Shown: positions 41,576 through 53,091 of the stretch, one piece after another | Layout of the letters: each line of letters begins with the position of its first letter | Numbering within the stretch: position 1 is the first letter of the stretch | Assembly: GCA_027922465.2 (NCBI GenBank) | Contig: BQMF02000120.1 | Span: 1 to 64,000, forward strand | Length of the DNA stretch: 64,000 bases | Direction of reading: 5' to 3' | DNA from: Turritopsis dohrnii | Taxonomy: Eukaryota > Cnidaria > Hydrozoa > Anthoathecata > Oceaniidae | Position numbers and translations under genes: made by a program | The notes under the pieces: model-generated | Told to the model about the DNA's origin: nothing | What the model saw: the letters and a program-made list of their open reading frames with translations, nothing else | Databases searched by the model: none

Positions 41576-44251
41576 AATAATAATAATAATTATAATGGAT
41601 TATATTTCAGTTCCAAGATTTACAAATTGGCTATTATACTGAAATAGCGTATATATTGTGTATGCGAAAGTGTGCTAAAAAAAATTATATATATTTTTTT
41701 ATATATTTTTTTTTTTTTTTGTTTTTTGTTTTTTTTAATTTTTTTTTTTATATTATTTTATATTATTGCAGAGATTTTGCCAGTGCTCTGTCCAGTAAAT
41801 GTTTATGTGTCACTTTACAGAAGCTTCTGTAGTTAACTGTTGTGCGACAGGACTGTGGGAGATCATTGAATGATTTCGTGGCTACATGATCAAACAAATA
41901 AATTTGCCCATTGTGTTAGATCTTGAATAGTTTAGTGAAACGCTGGCCAACTATGACCTCGTTTTAAAGATTTCGATTACTTTTACTCCTTCGGAAACAA
42001 TGAAATAATAAAAAAAATACTAAATGAATATGACAATAGATACCATTAATGAACCGCGATTATATAGAAGCGAGGCGAAACTTGATAAGAAGGTTTTAAC
42101 ACGTTTTTTAAAAACAACAGAAATTCAGATCTGTTTCGGTTTCGATCTCTTTATACATAAATTATATCATTACATCGCTATTCTCGTTTCTCATAATTAT
42201 CATGTATCAACAAAAAACAAAGAAAACAACTTCGAGTCCAAAATCATTATTCACAAGAAAGCTCTTTCCACGAAATGAGTGAATTTCTCTCTCATTCACA
42301 ACGAACATGAATGAAGAAAAAGAAAGAACAGTCTATATCAGATATGATGGGGCACCTGTTAGTTCATACTTCTCCCGTTTTTTATGACAATCCCTTTCGT
42401 AAAAAGTTTATAAAGTGTGTAGTAGAGTAGCTCGTGGACGTACATTGCGCCCCCTGGTGGTGGCGGTGCTCGCATGATGGGCGCATGCACCGCATGGGTA
42501 AGTCGGTAGCCGGAAAAGCAACATAATAATTTTTTCTGCAGATGCAATATTTTTCATATAACGAGATCATTATAACTTTTTTTTCCTAATCATAATATTG
42601 ATTATGTATCATGATTTACTGATTTCTGCTTTCGAAAGCTACAATGTCTGAGTCCAGTGACTTTATCAAATTTATGCGGTCTGATTCTGAGAAAACCATC
42701 AATATGCAATGCAAATGATGTCTATAAAATATTTATTTAGCTACATGGGGAGTTTAGAGATGAATGTAAAAGCCCCACTTCAATTTTTAAGTTCTCATAA
42801 GTAGACTGCTTAGACTGTTTGTTTTTGTTTTTTTCTGAAAAGAGCAAAATATATTATTAAGAATTACAAAGATTTTTTTATTATATATAATAATGACTTT
42901 CAAATATTTTATACTGGGTTTACCCCCTCCCTGTATATACAAACTGAAAGTAAAACAAAAATCTATGATTAATTGCAAGTGCTCATCATCATGCTTATTA
43001 TAAAAAAAAACTTAGCGGAAATAACCTTTATAAGGGATAGATTATATAATTAACAGATAGCTAAATTACACGAAATTAACAGAAGAAATGAAATGAAAAA
43101 ATGATATATAATTGTGCATTTCTGTATTATATACAGTTGCTTGTTTTAGTACTTTAGATGCAAAAACTTTCACTAGCAGAAGAAACTTTAGGGAATTTAA
43201 GCTCAATTAGCAAAAGTCAAATTCACCAAAACTTAGTACGATTTGTTTGAAATTGCTAAGGTTTATGTTTGCGAAATCTGATGTCAATTTTTAACGATAT
43301 AATATAATACCTTTTTTCAAATGCATTTTGAACATTGAAATAAAATTTTATTCTATTGTCAAGGAACAAACTCTTTGGAACATTGCAACTAGATTGCTTG
43401 AACCAGATACCATCCCAATCAACTTTTCATACAAGGGTAAGCAACCATTGAAAAGGCACTTCGCATGGATACAGAGAAATGCAGAGGCTATTGAAAAAAG
43501 ATGATACATGTTCAACTTCAGTGGATCCCCTTCATGATTCAACAAAAAAGATATCAAGATCCTGGCCCAGACCCTGTTTATTGAAACAGGTGAAATGGTT
43601 ATGCAAGTTAAGCTTTTAGCAGATAGTGCCACTGTAAATGATATTAAGATCAATAGTGATTTTCTTGATGTAAAGCAGTTCTCAGACAAATTTGATGTTG
43701 AAAATGATTCCCATTTCACAAATGTTTTGTTTATTGTATTGGTCAATCACTGTCTATAATGTTCATCATCTGCAGTAGTTACAACAGTAAAAAGGTCTGT
43801 TTCAGCACTGGTATGTCCCACTACAGAAGTGGTAGCTGCTAATGAACTTGACAATTTTAAGTATATATTTGATTGGTGTAGCAAATGATTCAGGGATCAA
43901 CAAAAAAAAGAAGTTGGGGAACGAAATCAAACCGTGTGGGAGCTGTTCATGGTGATGGAAGATGGGCAGTTGGGCAACTTTAGCTTCTACTTCAGGAAGT
44001 GAATTAGAACAAACTAAAACAGCTGCTGGTGAGAAAGGTACAACCTGAATTTTTCACAAAAGTTTGGTCATCAAAGATAAAAAAAAAATACATCTTCAAC
44101 AGTTCACCTTATATCAGATAATGTAATTTTTCGTTCCTGAATATCCCTGTTTATCCAAAAAATATTTCATTATATTGAAAGGAAAAGTTTTAAAAAAATA
44201 ACATTATCTCAAATTGATAGATATTTTAAATCCAAGCTCAAGACACAAGGA
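41576..44251. other. Intergenic between the two Rab genes: low-complexity runs and one GC-rich patch
   Basis: It holds a poly-T-rich tract at about 41688-41760. A GC-rich patch at 42435-42500 contains GCGCCCCCTGGTGG and ends at a strong donor-like GGTAAGT (42494-42500). At 43345-43740 the plus strand reads partly protein-like text (SIVKEQTLWNIATRLLEPDT, later TGEMVMQVKLLADSA) with stops and no family I can name. It may be a decayed gene or repeat fragment. Confidence 0.4.
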
Positions 44252-44872
44252 GCTTAAAGCCTAATTCTCACTGACGAAAATAAGTTCAGCGCTTATTTTT
44301 TTTGTAAATTCTGTGCTTATTTGCACCTTTGTATATGATTTTGCAAAGATAACGAGAAAACAGATCAAAGCGAAATTCCAGGTGTTTTGAATACGGTCTT
44401 TTTCCTTAGCATCAGCCTTGTCATAAACACAAGGGTACTTTTGAATCTCGATGGGAAGAGTTCATCGTCGCGAATACTGTATATAGTTTTTTGGCATCGT
44501 AGCTAAATTTTGCTCAATACCAAAACAACGCACACAACGCACTGAAACGTTAAAATAGTTATATATTATACTTTTGAAAAAAATTACTGAAATACTAAAA
44601 CAAAATACTAAAATTTTCAGAAACTAAAGATTCTTTTATCTTGCTATGTGGTGTTTCTTTGATGTGAGATTTCTGATCACAAGATCACTAAAAATAGGTT
44701 TATCGCTTTTCATAAGGAAGGAAGATTTTTGATATTCATGAGAAGCAACGAACTTGTAAAAATACGTTGTCCAAATAAGCGACAAAGTTATTCTGTTCCC
44801 ACTGAACGAATAAGTTCTAAAAAATAAGCGACGGTCGTATTTTGCTTCCGTGGGAACTAAGCTTAAGTCATC
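44252..44872. mobile_element. Possible MITE with imperfect inverted ends
   Basis: Left: CTTAAAGCCTAATTCTCACT then GCGCTTATTTTTTT. Right: AAAAAATAAGCGACGG then GTGGGAACTAAGCTTAAG. The two are imperfect complements about 600 bp apart. No target duplication is assigned. Confidence 0.45.
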
Positions 44873-45017
44873 TAAATCTGATTTGTCTTTCAATTTGTTT
44901 CCTCTACAAAAACAATGCTTTTCAAAGTTTTGCTATAGAATGCCATAATATTTTCTTTGACAATTTTTTGAAGAAACGCTTTTTGATTTTTCTCTCTGAA
45001 ATGGCAAAGCAGGTGAA

Positions 45018-45038
45018 GTAAGTAAGTAAGTAAGTAAA
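45018..45038. repeat. (AAGT)n microsatellite
   Basis: Five successive AAGT or AGTA units. Confidence 0.85.
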
Positions 45039-45830
45039 GTATGATGTCACAAAAAGGCGATGCAGTGTTTATTTTACAAATTTTTAAAGCAAAGAAAAAC
45101 AATATTGCCATGCTAAATCAAATATGCTTAATCAAATAAAAGTAAAAAAAAATATATGTTATTTGATGCCATTATATAGATAGATACCTTCTTTTACTTT
45201 GAAAAGACTGCAATTTTGGCAATTAATGCTCCATAAAGGCAGATTTGTTTAGACTTTAATGAGTCTTCATTCAGGTAATATCTTGCTATACATTTCTTGT
45301 ATATATTTATGTTTTGCTTTTATGAAATACATTATTGGTTATAATAGTTGTTCAATAACACCTGTTTGTTCCACTTTCTTTACTTTATCCAGAATGTGCT
45401 TCATATTACAATGACAAAATCTTGCACATCAATGTTATTCTCATTAAATAGATTTTCCTCAGATGGATTCTCCCATACCTTCTTCACATTCGTTTTACTC
45501 ATCATAGCATTTTATGTCCGAATATGGAGGTATATATATGTTTTACGTTTTCATTTTGCTGTTCAATATCTTGATGAGTGTATAAACATGAAACTTGAAG
45601 TACTAATAAGTTTTAGCGTTTCCGTGATATTTTGATTCATAAAGACATCATCATGGTTCAACTTTCAAACATAAATATATATGGTTACTATACATCTACA
45701 GTAAACTGTATAAAATGTAAACATAAATTTCTTTTATAGCTGGACCTTCTGAGCTATATTCAAAGATTAGATAATAATCCATGATTTATTTTTTTATAGA
45801 TATAACACAATGATGATCTTTTGATTTAAA

Positions 45831-48800
45831 ATGCCACGCCAACCCGCTATTGACTACAAAATCAAGCTGATCATAGTTGGTAATTCCGAAGTAGGAAAAA
45901 CAAGCTTAGTTGCAAATTACCTTAAAGATACAATTGTCAAAACTTACATACCTACAGTAGGTAGGTCTTCTTTTAGGTTTCTGTTTTTGTGCATATACAA
46001 AAATGTTGGATTGAAGTATAGTATTAAAATTTAGTCAGGATGTTATAATTACCTTTGAACATTATGAATATATATAATCTATTTTCAGGTGTTTTCTCTC
46101 CCTAATTTACTGACAAATTAACTGTTTACTGACAATATACTAGTATGGATGACAATACGGAAAACTTAAGCAACTTCATATAATCATGATGATAAGGAAA
46201 AATCAGGAAAAGTATAATAATAAGATAGTTTTCACAATATAAGATGATTTTCCCCCAGGGCATTTTGTTTAAAAAAAAGTCCTTTCCTATGATGTTGGAT
46301 TTGGATTTTTTTGTGCAGTCGTCTTGTTCGATTTTCAAGCTACAGAGCACACAGTTTGTTTTCGACATAGCTGAGTTTATTGATACACACCGTTGTAGTA
46401 GCCATCATGTCCCTGTCTGGTGTTAAACCCATTCCCTGTTCCGATGACGAACTACATAATGGTCACTGGGCCATCTTTTGAAATTACACACACAAATGAC
46501 ATGTAACTAAATTTTACAAAATATTGTAACATATTCGCAATAGTAAGCAGCAGTAAACACCACACATGTAATGTTGTTTGTTTGGTATATCTGCCTCGTT
46601 GCTATACCCGTATTCCACTTAATAAGCATGAGCACTTTCAATAAAATTATCAATGTATTTTTTGCTTTGTATTTTAAAATGCAATAAGGTTCCTTTGTAA
46701 CTAAATGAGTCAAACACTTTCAAGGAAAGCAACAGTGCATAACTTATTTTTTTCTTTTAGAAAAGAAAATTTCGACTCACCAACTGGAACTGCAACAGAA
46801 AAACATTCAAGTTCAATTATGGTAACACCTTTTTTAGTTATAATCAAACTTTTCTTCCTTTGGTTTTGTGGGTGAAGAAAACATCATCAGCTAAGTAAAC
46901 AATATACATCATAATACTTTAATTTCATTTTTGTAACTTGATTAATGAGCCAAAGGCTTTATTGCAGTTTGAAATAATTCATACGACAACAGAACTGTGA
47001 TACAATCCCAGTGGGCAAATTCGTTGAAAAATCGCTGTGAAGGAGTGCAATTCTATAGAAATATACACACTATTTCATTAAAAATGCTCTTCATTGCTGT
47101 GACTTTTTGACGATTTAGTCCACTGTGATTTCATTTGGTATTATGCAGATATGATCTTTATCGCTAAGAATTTATATCATAATATGTATGTAACATTGTT
47201 AGAATATTATGAATTTGTGCTGAAACACTGCCATCTGAGTTGCAAAAGACATCAAAAACCAAAAAACGTCTCAAAGAAGTTGTGATATCTCATGTTGTTT
47301 TTCTGAAAAAAATTGCAAATCCTATTTCATTTTTGTATGGTTTTTAATAGTCATTGAATTCCTGACATGGTGCTTTCTATTGGTTCATTTTTAGGGATTT
47401 TTCTGGTGCAGACAATTACAGAACAATCACAGCAGCTCAATACTCCGGTGCACAGGTTTTTTTCCTTTTTTTCCGTTATCAATTTCTATTTTCTATTTTC
47501 ATAATTTTTCATAATTTTGTCATCATTGTTAAATACACAATTTATATTATATAGATTTCATTTCTGTTTTGTACGGTGCTCTCATAGTATACACTCATTT
47601 CTGTTTTGTAGGGTTTTCTCATAGTATACAGTCATTTCTGTTTTGTAGGGTGCTCTCATAGTATACAGTCGAACTGATATCGAAAGTTTTCTACATGTCG
47701 GCGATTGGAAGACGTCCTTGTTGACTGTAAAAAATTGTGTTTTTTTTATTTTAAGGGAATAGTGTTAAAAATCATTAGATGTTTTGAATTACAGTGTAAA
47801 CTAGCCTGTGATATTAGTCCTCTTCGATGATAGTCCCTTAATTGTTTAAATACTCCCAACAACAGAATCCAAGAGGACAGAACCTTCAAACAATCACTGC
47901 AATGAAGAGCATTTTTATTCAAATAATGTGTAAATTTCTATAGAAATACACTCCTTTGTAGCGGTTTTGAACAGATTTGCCAACTAGGATGTCAAATATT
48001 TGCCTGAATTGTTTAAAAAATGATTTCCTATTTGGTCAGGTTTTCATAATATCTTTAAATCTGAAATCGTTTGGTGCTCTGATAATTCAAAAGTAAATTT
48101 AATAATTTTCTTGACTCGCCCACAAAATGTAATTCTTGGAGTTATTGTCTCTTGGATGTTTGGGTTATGGAGAGTTTGCTGTATGTTTCGTTGCATTCCT
48201 CAGAGTAACTTTAAATGTCACTGAAAACACCAGTCTTTCTCGCATGCTTTGAAAAGTGTTTGTTGAGTTCTTTATTCAAAGTTTATATGAGTGACATACA
48301 TTTTTGAGGTAGGTATATATATATATCAATGACTGTTTTAGTACCATCAACGACACACACATGATCCTAAAGAAAGTCTTAAGATAGTTGTTGTTGGAAC
48401 GAAAAGTGATAGTCCTAAAGTTTGTGTGTCGAAAGAGAATAGCGACAGCGTGAGTTTTGTCTTGTTTTGCTTCCTTTTTCATGAAACTGCATTATTGATT
48501 TTTCAACTCCATTCCTTTTGTTAGGGTATCGAAGAACTTGGGTGTAAACACTTTGTTGGTTCCGCTTTTCAAGCGAATTCATTTGAAGGCGTAAGAACAA
48601 TTCCAAATCCTGATTTCCTCTTCCAAATTGATAAATCCTCCAAAGATATGCTGCATGAATTTGGGGCCAAGAATTTTTGCAATGTCATCACTCTGTCATC
48701 AGTATTGTTCCCAAAAAGGACAAATAACTTCGTTGAACAATTCAAACAACGCGCTTTCCACGACGATGTGGAATAATTTGTTGAAAAATCACTGCGAAGG

Positions 48801-49367
48801 AGTGCACATATATAGAAATGTACACACTATTTCAATAAAAATGCTCTTCATCGCAGTGGCTTTTGACGAGATTATTATCTATCATGCAAATGAACATACA
48901 AGGAGCGTTGAACAGTTGATGTAATAGAAGTACACACACGTTGTCATTTTTTTAATTTTTTTTAGTATGCTCGATGTTTAGGTCATTTGTTTCCACTGCG
49001 ATTTGGCCCACTGGGAAATCCTTCTAGTGTTCGACCGAATCTTTCCTTCCACTTCATCTTTCTTTAGAACTTTAGAACTTAACTTAATATCTGTAACTTC
49101 CATTTTAGGCTTTCACAGAAATTTTCACACAAATCTTAGATGAAGAACGGGTATGTATCATGTCCTCTCGATTTATTTATTTGTTGATTTATTTATTTTT
49201 TTGAAGAGCTGCTTATGAATTGCGGTTGTTTATCGCCATCGTTTCAGAGAAAAGAGAAAGAAAAAGCCCTAAAGGAATCTTTATCAGAAGATGATGTTAC
49301 GAAGCCACTCCTGGGGAATAAACAAGAAAAGCGAATTTGTCTATGTGATCAATGCATCTTACTATAG
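45831..49367 (+). CDS. Divergent Rab-like small GTPase, 221 aa, 8 coding exons
   Basis: Coding exons are 45831-45960, 46761-46821, 47395-47455, 47649-47726, 48342-48449, 48525-48590, 49109-49150 and 49248-49367 (666 nt), all in phase with GT-AG borders. G1 is intact (GNSEVGKTSL), and switch I keeps the Thr (TYIPTVG). G3 reads WDFSGADNYR instead of WDTAGQExxR, so the catalytic Gln is Ala. G4 is GTKSD in place of NKxD. G5 is GSAFQ in place of SAK. The C-terminus is Lys/Glu-rich and ends C-x-C-x-x-C-I-L-L, a CaaX box ending in Leu, which predicts geranylgeranylation. It lies in the same orientation 5.6 kb after Rab11, but its intron positions differ, so a recent tandem copy is unlikely. Low GTPase activity is inferred from the missing Gln. 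The subfamily is not assigned. Confidence 0.88.
45961..46760 (+). other. Intron 1 of the divergent Rab gene (800 bp)
   Basis: Bounded by donor GTAGGT and acceptor TTTTAG. No element was recognised. Open frames inside it lack motifs. Confidence 0.65.
47007..47126. repeat. Foldback element F, copy 4 (intron 2 of the divergent Rab gene)
   Basis: CCCAGTGGGCAAATTCGTTG with AAAAATCGCTGTGAAGGAGT is mirrored by TTCATTGCTGTGACTTTTTG and TAGTCCACTGTG, with ATACACACTATTTCATT in the centre. Confidence 0.8.
47559..47669 (+). repeat. Three tandem 37-bp copies of the exon 4 splice acceptor and exon start
   Basis: CATTTCTGTTTTGTA-GGT followed by CTCATAGTATACA begins at 47559, 47596 and 47633, giving a strict 37-bp period. 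Copy 1 has GTAC in place of the AG acceptor. Copies 2 and 3 keep TTTTGTAG. Only copy 3 continues into the coding exon (47649). Because 37 is not a multiple of three, use of copy 2 would shift the frame. Confidence 0.9.
47869..47989. repeat. Foldback element F, copy 5 (intron 4 of the divergent Rab gene)
   Basis: CTTCAAACAATCACTGCAAT with GAAGAGCATTTTTATT on the left. TTCTATAGAAATACACTCCT and GCGGTTTTGAACAGATTTGC on the right. Confidence 0.78.
48768..48885. repeat. Foldback element F, copy 6 (intron 6 of the divergent Rab gene)
   Basis: GTTGAAAAATCACTGCGAAG with GAGTGCACATATATAGAAAT is mirrored by AATAAAAATGCTCTTCATCG and CAGTGGCTTTTGACG. Confidence 0.78.
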
Positions 49368-49378
49368 TAATATCATCC

Positions 49379-49498
49379 TTGTGGGCAAAACCTTCAAAAG
49401 ATCACTGCGATGAAGAGCATTTTCATTGAAATTGTGTGTATATTCCTATAGAAATGCACTCCTTCGCAGAGATTTTTTAACAAATGTGCCGGCTGGGA
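49379..49498. repeat. Foldback element F, copy 7 (directly after the divergent Rab stop codon)
   Basis: TGGGCAAAACCTTCAAAAGA with TCACTGCGATGAAGAG on the left and CTCCTTCGCAGAGATTTTTT with GTGCCGGCTGGGA on the right. It starts about 12 bp after the stop codon, so it should lie in the 3' UTR. Confidence 0.8.
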
Positions 49499-49898
49499 TA
49501 CGCATCAATGCATTTTATATCTTCAGTAGCTCTTTTCATTATTGTTGTTTACAAGGATACTTTTCTTGCTGTTGCACCCTTCGTCTGTAAACAACAATGG
49601 GCTCGAATCCTTCTAAAAGAAACAAATCATCACAGACAGAAAGAGAATTTAGTCATTCGTATATACACAAATATTAACTTCTTTTGAATCCTTCGTATGT
49701 AAAAATTAAAACAGCTCTTCGACAAACTCTAACTGCCAACGTAAATTTTCAGTTTTTTGCCCTACTCATAAAACGTGCTCGGATTTGACTGCTTATTTTT
49801 GAATCTTTCAAACCTGTTTTTGTTGTTGTTATTTTATAAAGGATTGCGAAATACCCCTTTGGGAGGGTGTGGTGAGTTTTTTTAAACATTTTAATGAT

Positions 49899-49904
49899 AA
49901 TAAA
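49899..49904 (+). terminator. Candidate polyadenylation signal for the divergent Rab gene
   Basis: AATAAA about 530 bp after the stop codon. No other evidence supports it. Confidence 0.25.
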
Positions 49905-50296
49905 TACGAATTCGCACTCGTGAGAACAAGGTACAGTTCAGATTGGAGTTTTGGCTAAAATGTTAAGTATATCATCACTGCGATGGTGTTTCTGTCATAA
50001 AGGGGGGTTAACACGTAAAAGGATTCTTAAAAAAATTTTCTTTTAATGTGTTTTAATGGTTCAAGTTTAAATTTTACACCAAAAAGTCAAGTTTCAGCGC
50101 CTCGACTCATTAGCTACAATCTAAATTTAAAGCATTAAAACACCTGCTTAAAAGAAAAACTTTTCAAGAATCTTTACGTGTAAATTCCCCATAATAAGGA
50201 GCTTAAGTGTCGCCAGTTGATGTTTTTGCAAAAGACTATCTACAGGTGCAATAATTTCCTAGCTATTAATCGTAATTTTTACTACAGCAAATGAAA

Positions 50297-50420
50297 CCAG
50301 TTGACAAAATCTTCTATAAAAACACACTGCGACGAACAACATTCGTAATGAAATTTTGTGCACATTTCAATAGAAACACACTCCTTCGCGGTGATTTTTC
50401 CACTAATTTGACGACTGGCA
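50297..50420. repeat. Foldback element F, copy 8
   Basis: CCAGTTGACAAAATCTTCTA with ACACACTGCGACGAAC on the left and ACTCCTTCGCGGTGATTTTT with TTGACGACTGG on the right. Confidence 0.78.
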
Positions 50421-51404
50421 AATATTTAATTTAATATCTTATCAATTTATGTATTATCCTTAGATTTTTATTGAATTTTGTTACCTTCGTATATATATTT
50501 TCATATCAAATAGAACTACTGTTTTAGAATATATAATTGTTCCATTTTTTAATGTTTTTTTAATGTTGCTTAAAAAATGACCATTTTTTAGTAGTAATGT
50601 TGCTTAATTTGTTGCTAAGTATTAATTGGAAAAATATGTATTTCCAATCTTGAAAACCTTTTGTGTAAGTTTAAGTATCCAAGTACAAAGTCTAGTACTG
50701 CAACCTAGTGTAACAACCGCCTAATGTTAACAATTTTAAGAAATGTGCTATGCTGGTGCTGCATGATTTCAAAATTTCATGTTGCTAATTTATGTAAGAT
50801 CCTTGTAGTACTGTTGGTTAACTTTTTGAGAAAATTTACTAGTGTTGCTTATAAACGTGTTGCTTATAAAAAAAAGCGTGTATAGTGAAATCTTCTTAAG
50901 ACGGAAACCTCTGTATGTAACGGACACTTGAAAATTTGGAAATACTTCAACCCCGTTCCCAGGACTTCTTGCTTATTTGATATACAGACGTCCGTACATC
51001 AAGAGAAAAATCCCCGAGAACGAGGTTGTTTGGGCCTATTTCTCCAGCACTATTGGTCCAACATGAAAAAGCCTTCCTAAGGTGGACAATATTGACAATT
51101 GCGGAAAAAATCCGGCAATGTTTGAATAAACTTAGGAATGAGATAAATGAATCAATCAAAACCAACAACACGACGTTTGGTTCTCTAAACAAACCTCTGA
51201 TCATCAACTGGCTTTAAAGACTGTCTGCTGGATGAAAAATACCAGATGTCCATAAATTTCATCATAAAATTTCATCATAAGTTTGTATAGATTGTTAGAA
51301 TTTTTAGACATTATACATTGTTTTTATTTTACTTTTATCAAGATCTCAAATGCCATCAAAACTAACTGATAGTAAATAAATTAAGTTTTAGCTATTGTGA
51401 TATA
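50421..51404. other. No gene; one palindromic repeat of the AACCTCGAACCC family
   Basis: AACCCCGTTCCCAGGACTTC near 50950 is mirrored by AAAAATCCCCGAGAACGAGG near 51005-51026. It is diverged from the copies at 30680 and 60062. Overlapping frames on both strands (50947-51217) derive partly from this palindrome and carry no motif. Confidence 0.5.
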
Positions 51405-52300
51405 CTTTAAGGGCAGAAAGTTTCGCGAGGATGGACAGTCTTTTAAAGTAAGCGGAACTTATAATATCCTCAATTAATAAATACGCCAGGTTTCAACGTT
51501 TCGAACCCCTCCGGTTCATTTTCAAGAATGATGTTTAACTGTAAACATCATTCTTGAAAATGAACCGGAGGGGTTCGAAACGTTGAAACCTGGCGTATTT
51601 ATTAATTGAGGATGGACAATCGCGAAATTTCGCGAATTTAACTTTCGCAAATAACAATTTTAGAATAAATTTTACTGATAAAACTTTCGCGAATCCTCCA
51701 AAAACTTTACTTTCGGGGGAAAAACTTTCGCGAATGACAATAAATGAAGAAATTTTTTTTGAATTATATTAAAAATTCTTAACTTTCTTGCAAAAAAAAC
51801 TATCTACATAGAAATAAAGTAAAGATTGTCTTAGTTCATTCATTTCTTCATTTCATTTCTTTCCACTTCGATGGAAAAAAAAAGAATGTAACTACTTTTG
51901 ACCCAGCTTCAAGTGGAAGTAGAGATATTCGTGAAATGTTTTTGGGTGGTAGCAAGAAGAGTAAGAAGACGCAAATAGGAAATTGTGTAACTAATGATGA
52001 GTAACTCACTGTTAAAGAATATAGATAAAAAACAAAAATGAAATTGTTCTCTCTCTCCCTCCCTCTGTTTGTATCTCAGGACATCCCTAAAGATTAACTA
52101 AAACCACTCCGTTCTTGTTATTTGAGAATTTTGTGTTGTTGAAAAAACTTTCGCGATTTTTAGAAAAACTTGACTTTTCGCGAAAAAAACTTTCGCGAAT
52201 TTCGATTTTACTTTCTTACGTGGCAGAAAATTTCGCGAAAAAAGGCAAAAATCGCGAAAATCGCGAAAGTTTATGCCCGCGAAACTTTCTGCTCTTAAAG
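51405..52300. mobile_element. 896-bp element of the TTTCGCGAAA family, with a palindrome inserted
   Basis: The ends CTTTAAGGGCAGAAAGTTTC (51405) and GAAACTTTCTGCTCTTAAAG (to 52300) are inverted repeats flanked by TA (51403-51404 and 52301-52302). Subterminal zones iterate ACTTTCGCGAA and its complement. Part of it is repeated in the opposite orientation at 60337-60803. That copy lacks the palindrome at 51466-51613, which is therefore a later insertion. No coding capacity. Confidence 0.85.
51466..51613. repeat. Perfect palindrome: two 72-bp arms, 4-bp loop
   Basis: Left arm 51466-51537, loop ACTG 51538-51541, right arm 51542-51613. I compared the arms base by base and found no mismatch. The arms begin ATCCTCAATTAATAAATACG and contain CGAACCCCTCCGGTTC. 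No open frame of note. Confidence 0.95.
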
Positions 52301-52302
52301 TA

Positions 52303-52963
52303 GTGAATATATTTACTTGAAAAATTTGTTGCAATCGATCCGTCCAACAGACATTATACCAATCTTAGTCTTTGATTTTTGTTCCAATAAATTTTCAATA
52401 TGGATATAATTTTGACAAGATAATGTTCTGCAGACATCCAAGTTATGCATTATAAACTAATTTTTCGCATCTGTTTGTTATTCGAGGTGGAACTTGACTG
52501 GTTATTAAAAAACTTCATTGCATAAATTCGATCTATTCCATCCAACAGAGTCACTAAAATTTGAACTGTTACGGTAGCAGTTAGAAACACATATAGATGA
52601 AAGGCTTAATTTAAAGTCTAACTGGTTATGTTTCCCATAATTCAAACAATTTTTACTTATTATACACCACTTAGTTTTAAAAGCTTCTCAAAGTATCAAA
52701 TACCGTCCAAGAGAATTTTCTAATTCAAAATATCAAAAGCCCCTTCCTGGTTTCATGAAGTCTTTGTAATTCATTTGACTCCTGTTTTAATTTATATATT
52801 GTATATATTTTTATGTTTTACATAAACCATAAAAACAACTGCTTGTTTAATGAATTTTCGTCATATCTTACAAGATTTCATCAAGTTAAAAATTTTTTGT
52901 TGTTTTTATGTGAAGTGTTTTCAGTTTTATATTGTATTATCACCATATTATCGACAAAAATTT
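52303..52963. other. No gene seen
   Basis: AT-rich sequence without a motif-bearing frame or inverted-repeat structure. Confidence 0.4.
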
Positions 52964-53091
52964 ACAGTTGACTCTCGTCTCGAACTTGCGCTATCTCTAA
53001 CAAAATCTTTGTTCTTTTTGGCATTTACGGCGCGCTATCTCAAGCGTTTTATCCAGTCCTTTGAGAGTTCGAGATAGCGGGGAGTCGACTT
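52964..53091. mobile_element. Short inverted-repeat element (GACTCTCGTCTCGAACTTG type)
   Basis: ACAGTTGACTCTCGTCTCGA near 52964 is mirrored by GTTCGAGATAGCGGGGAGTC near 53068-53088. GCGCTATCTC occurs in both halves. It resembles the widespread invertebrate elements with TACAGTCGAACxxCxTTATCTC ends (compare 38629). Confidence 0.6.

Noticed and set aside
42359..42547. Minus frames with Cys/His over the GC-rich patch
   Set aside because: Two frames overlap on the same strand, neither shows a zinc-finger spacing, and the patch is only ~65 bp.
52098..52334. Frames rich in Phe/Ser/Lys across the TTTCGCGAA elements (also 37714-38135, 55220-55486, 60267-60503)
   Set aside because: Open on both strands because the elements are palindromic. 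They encode the repeat itself, not a protein.
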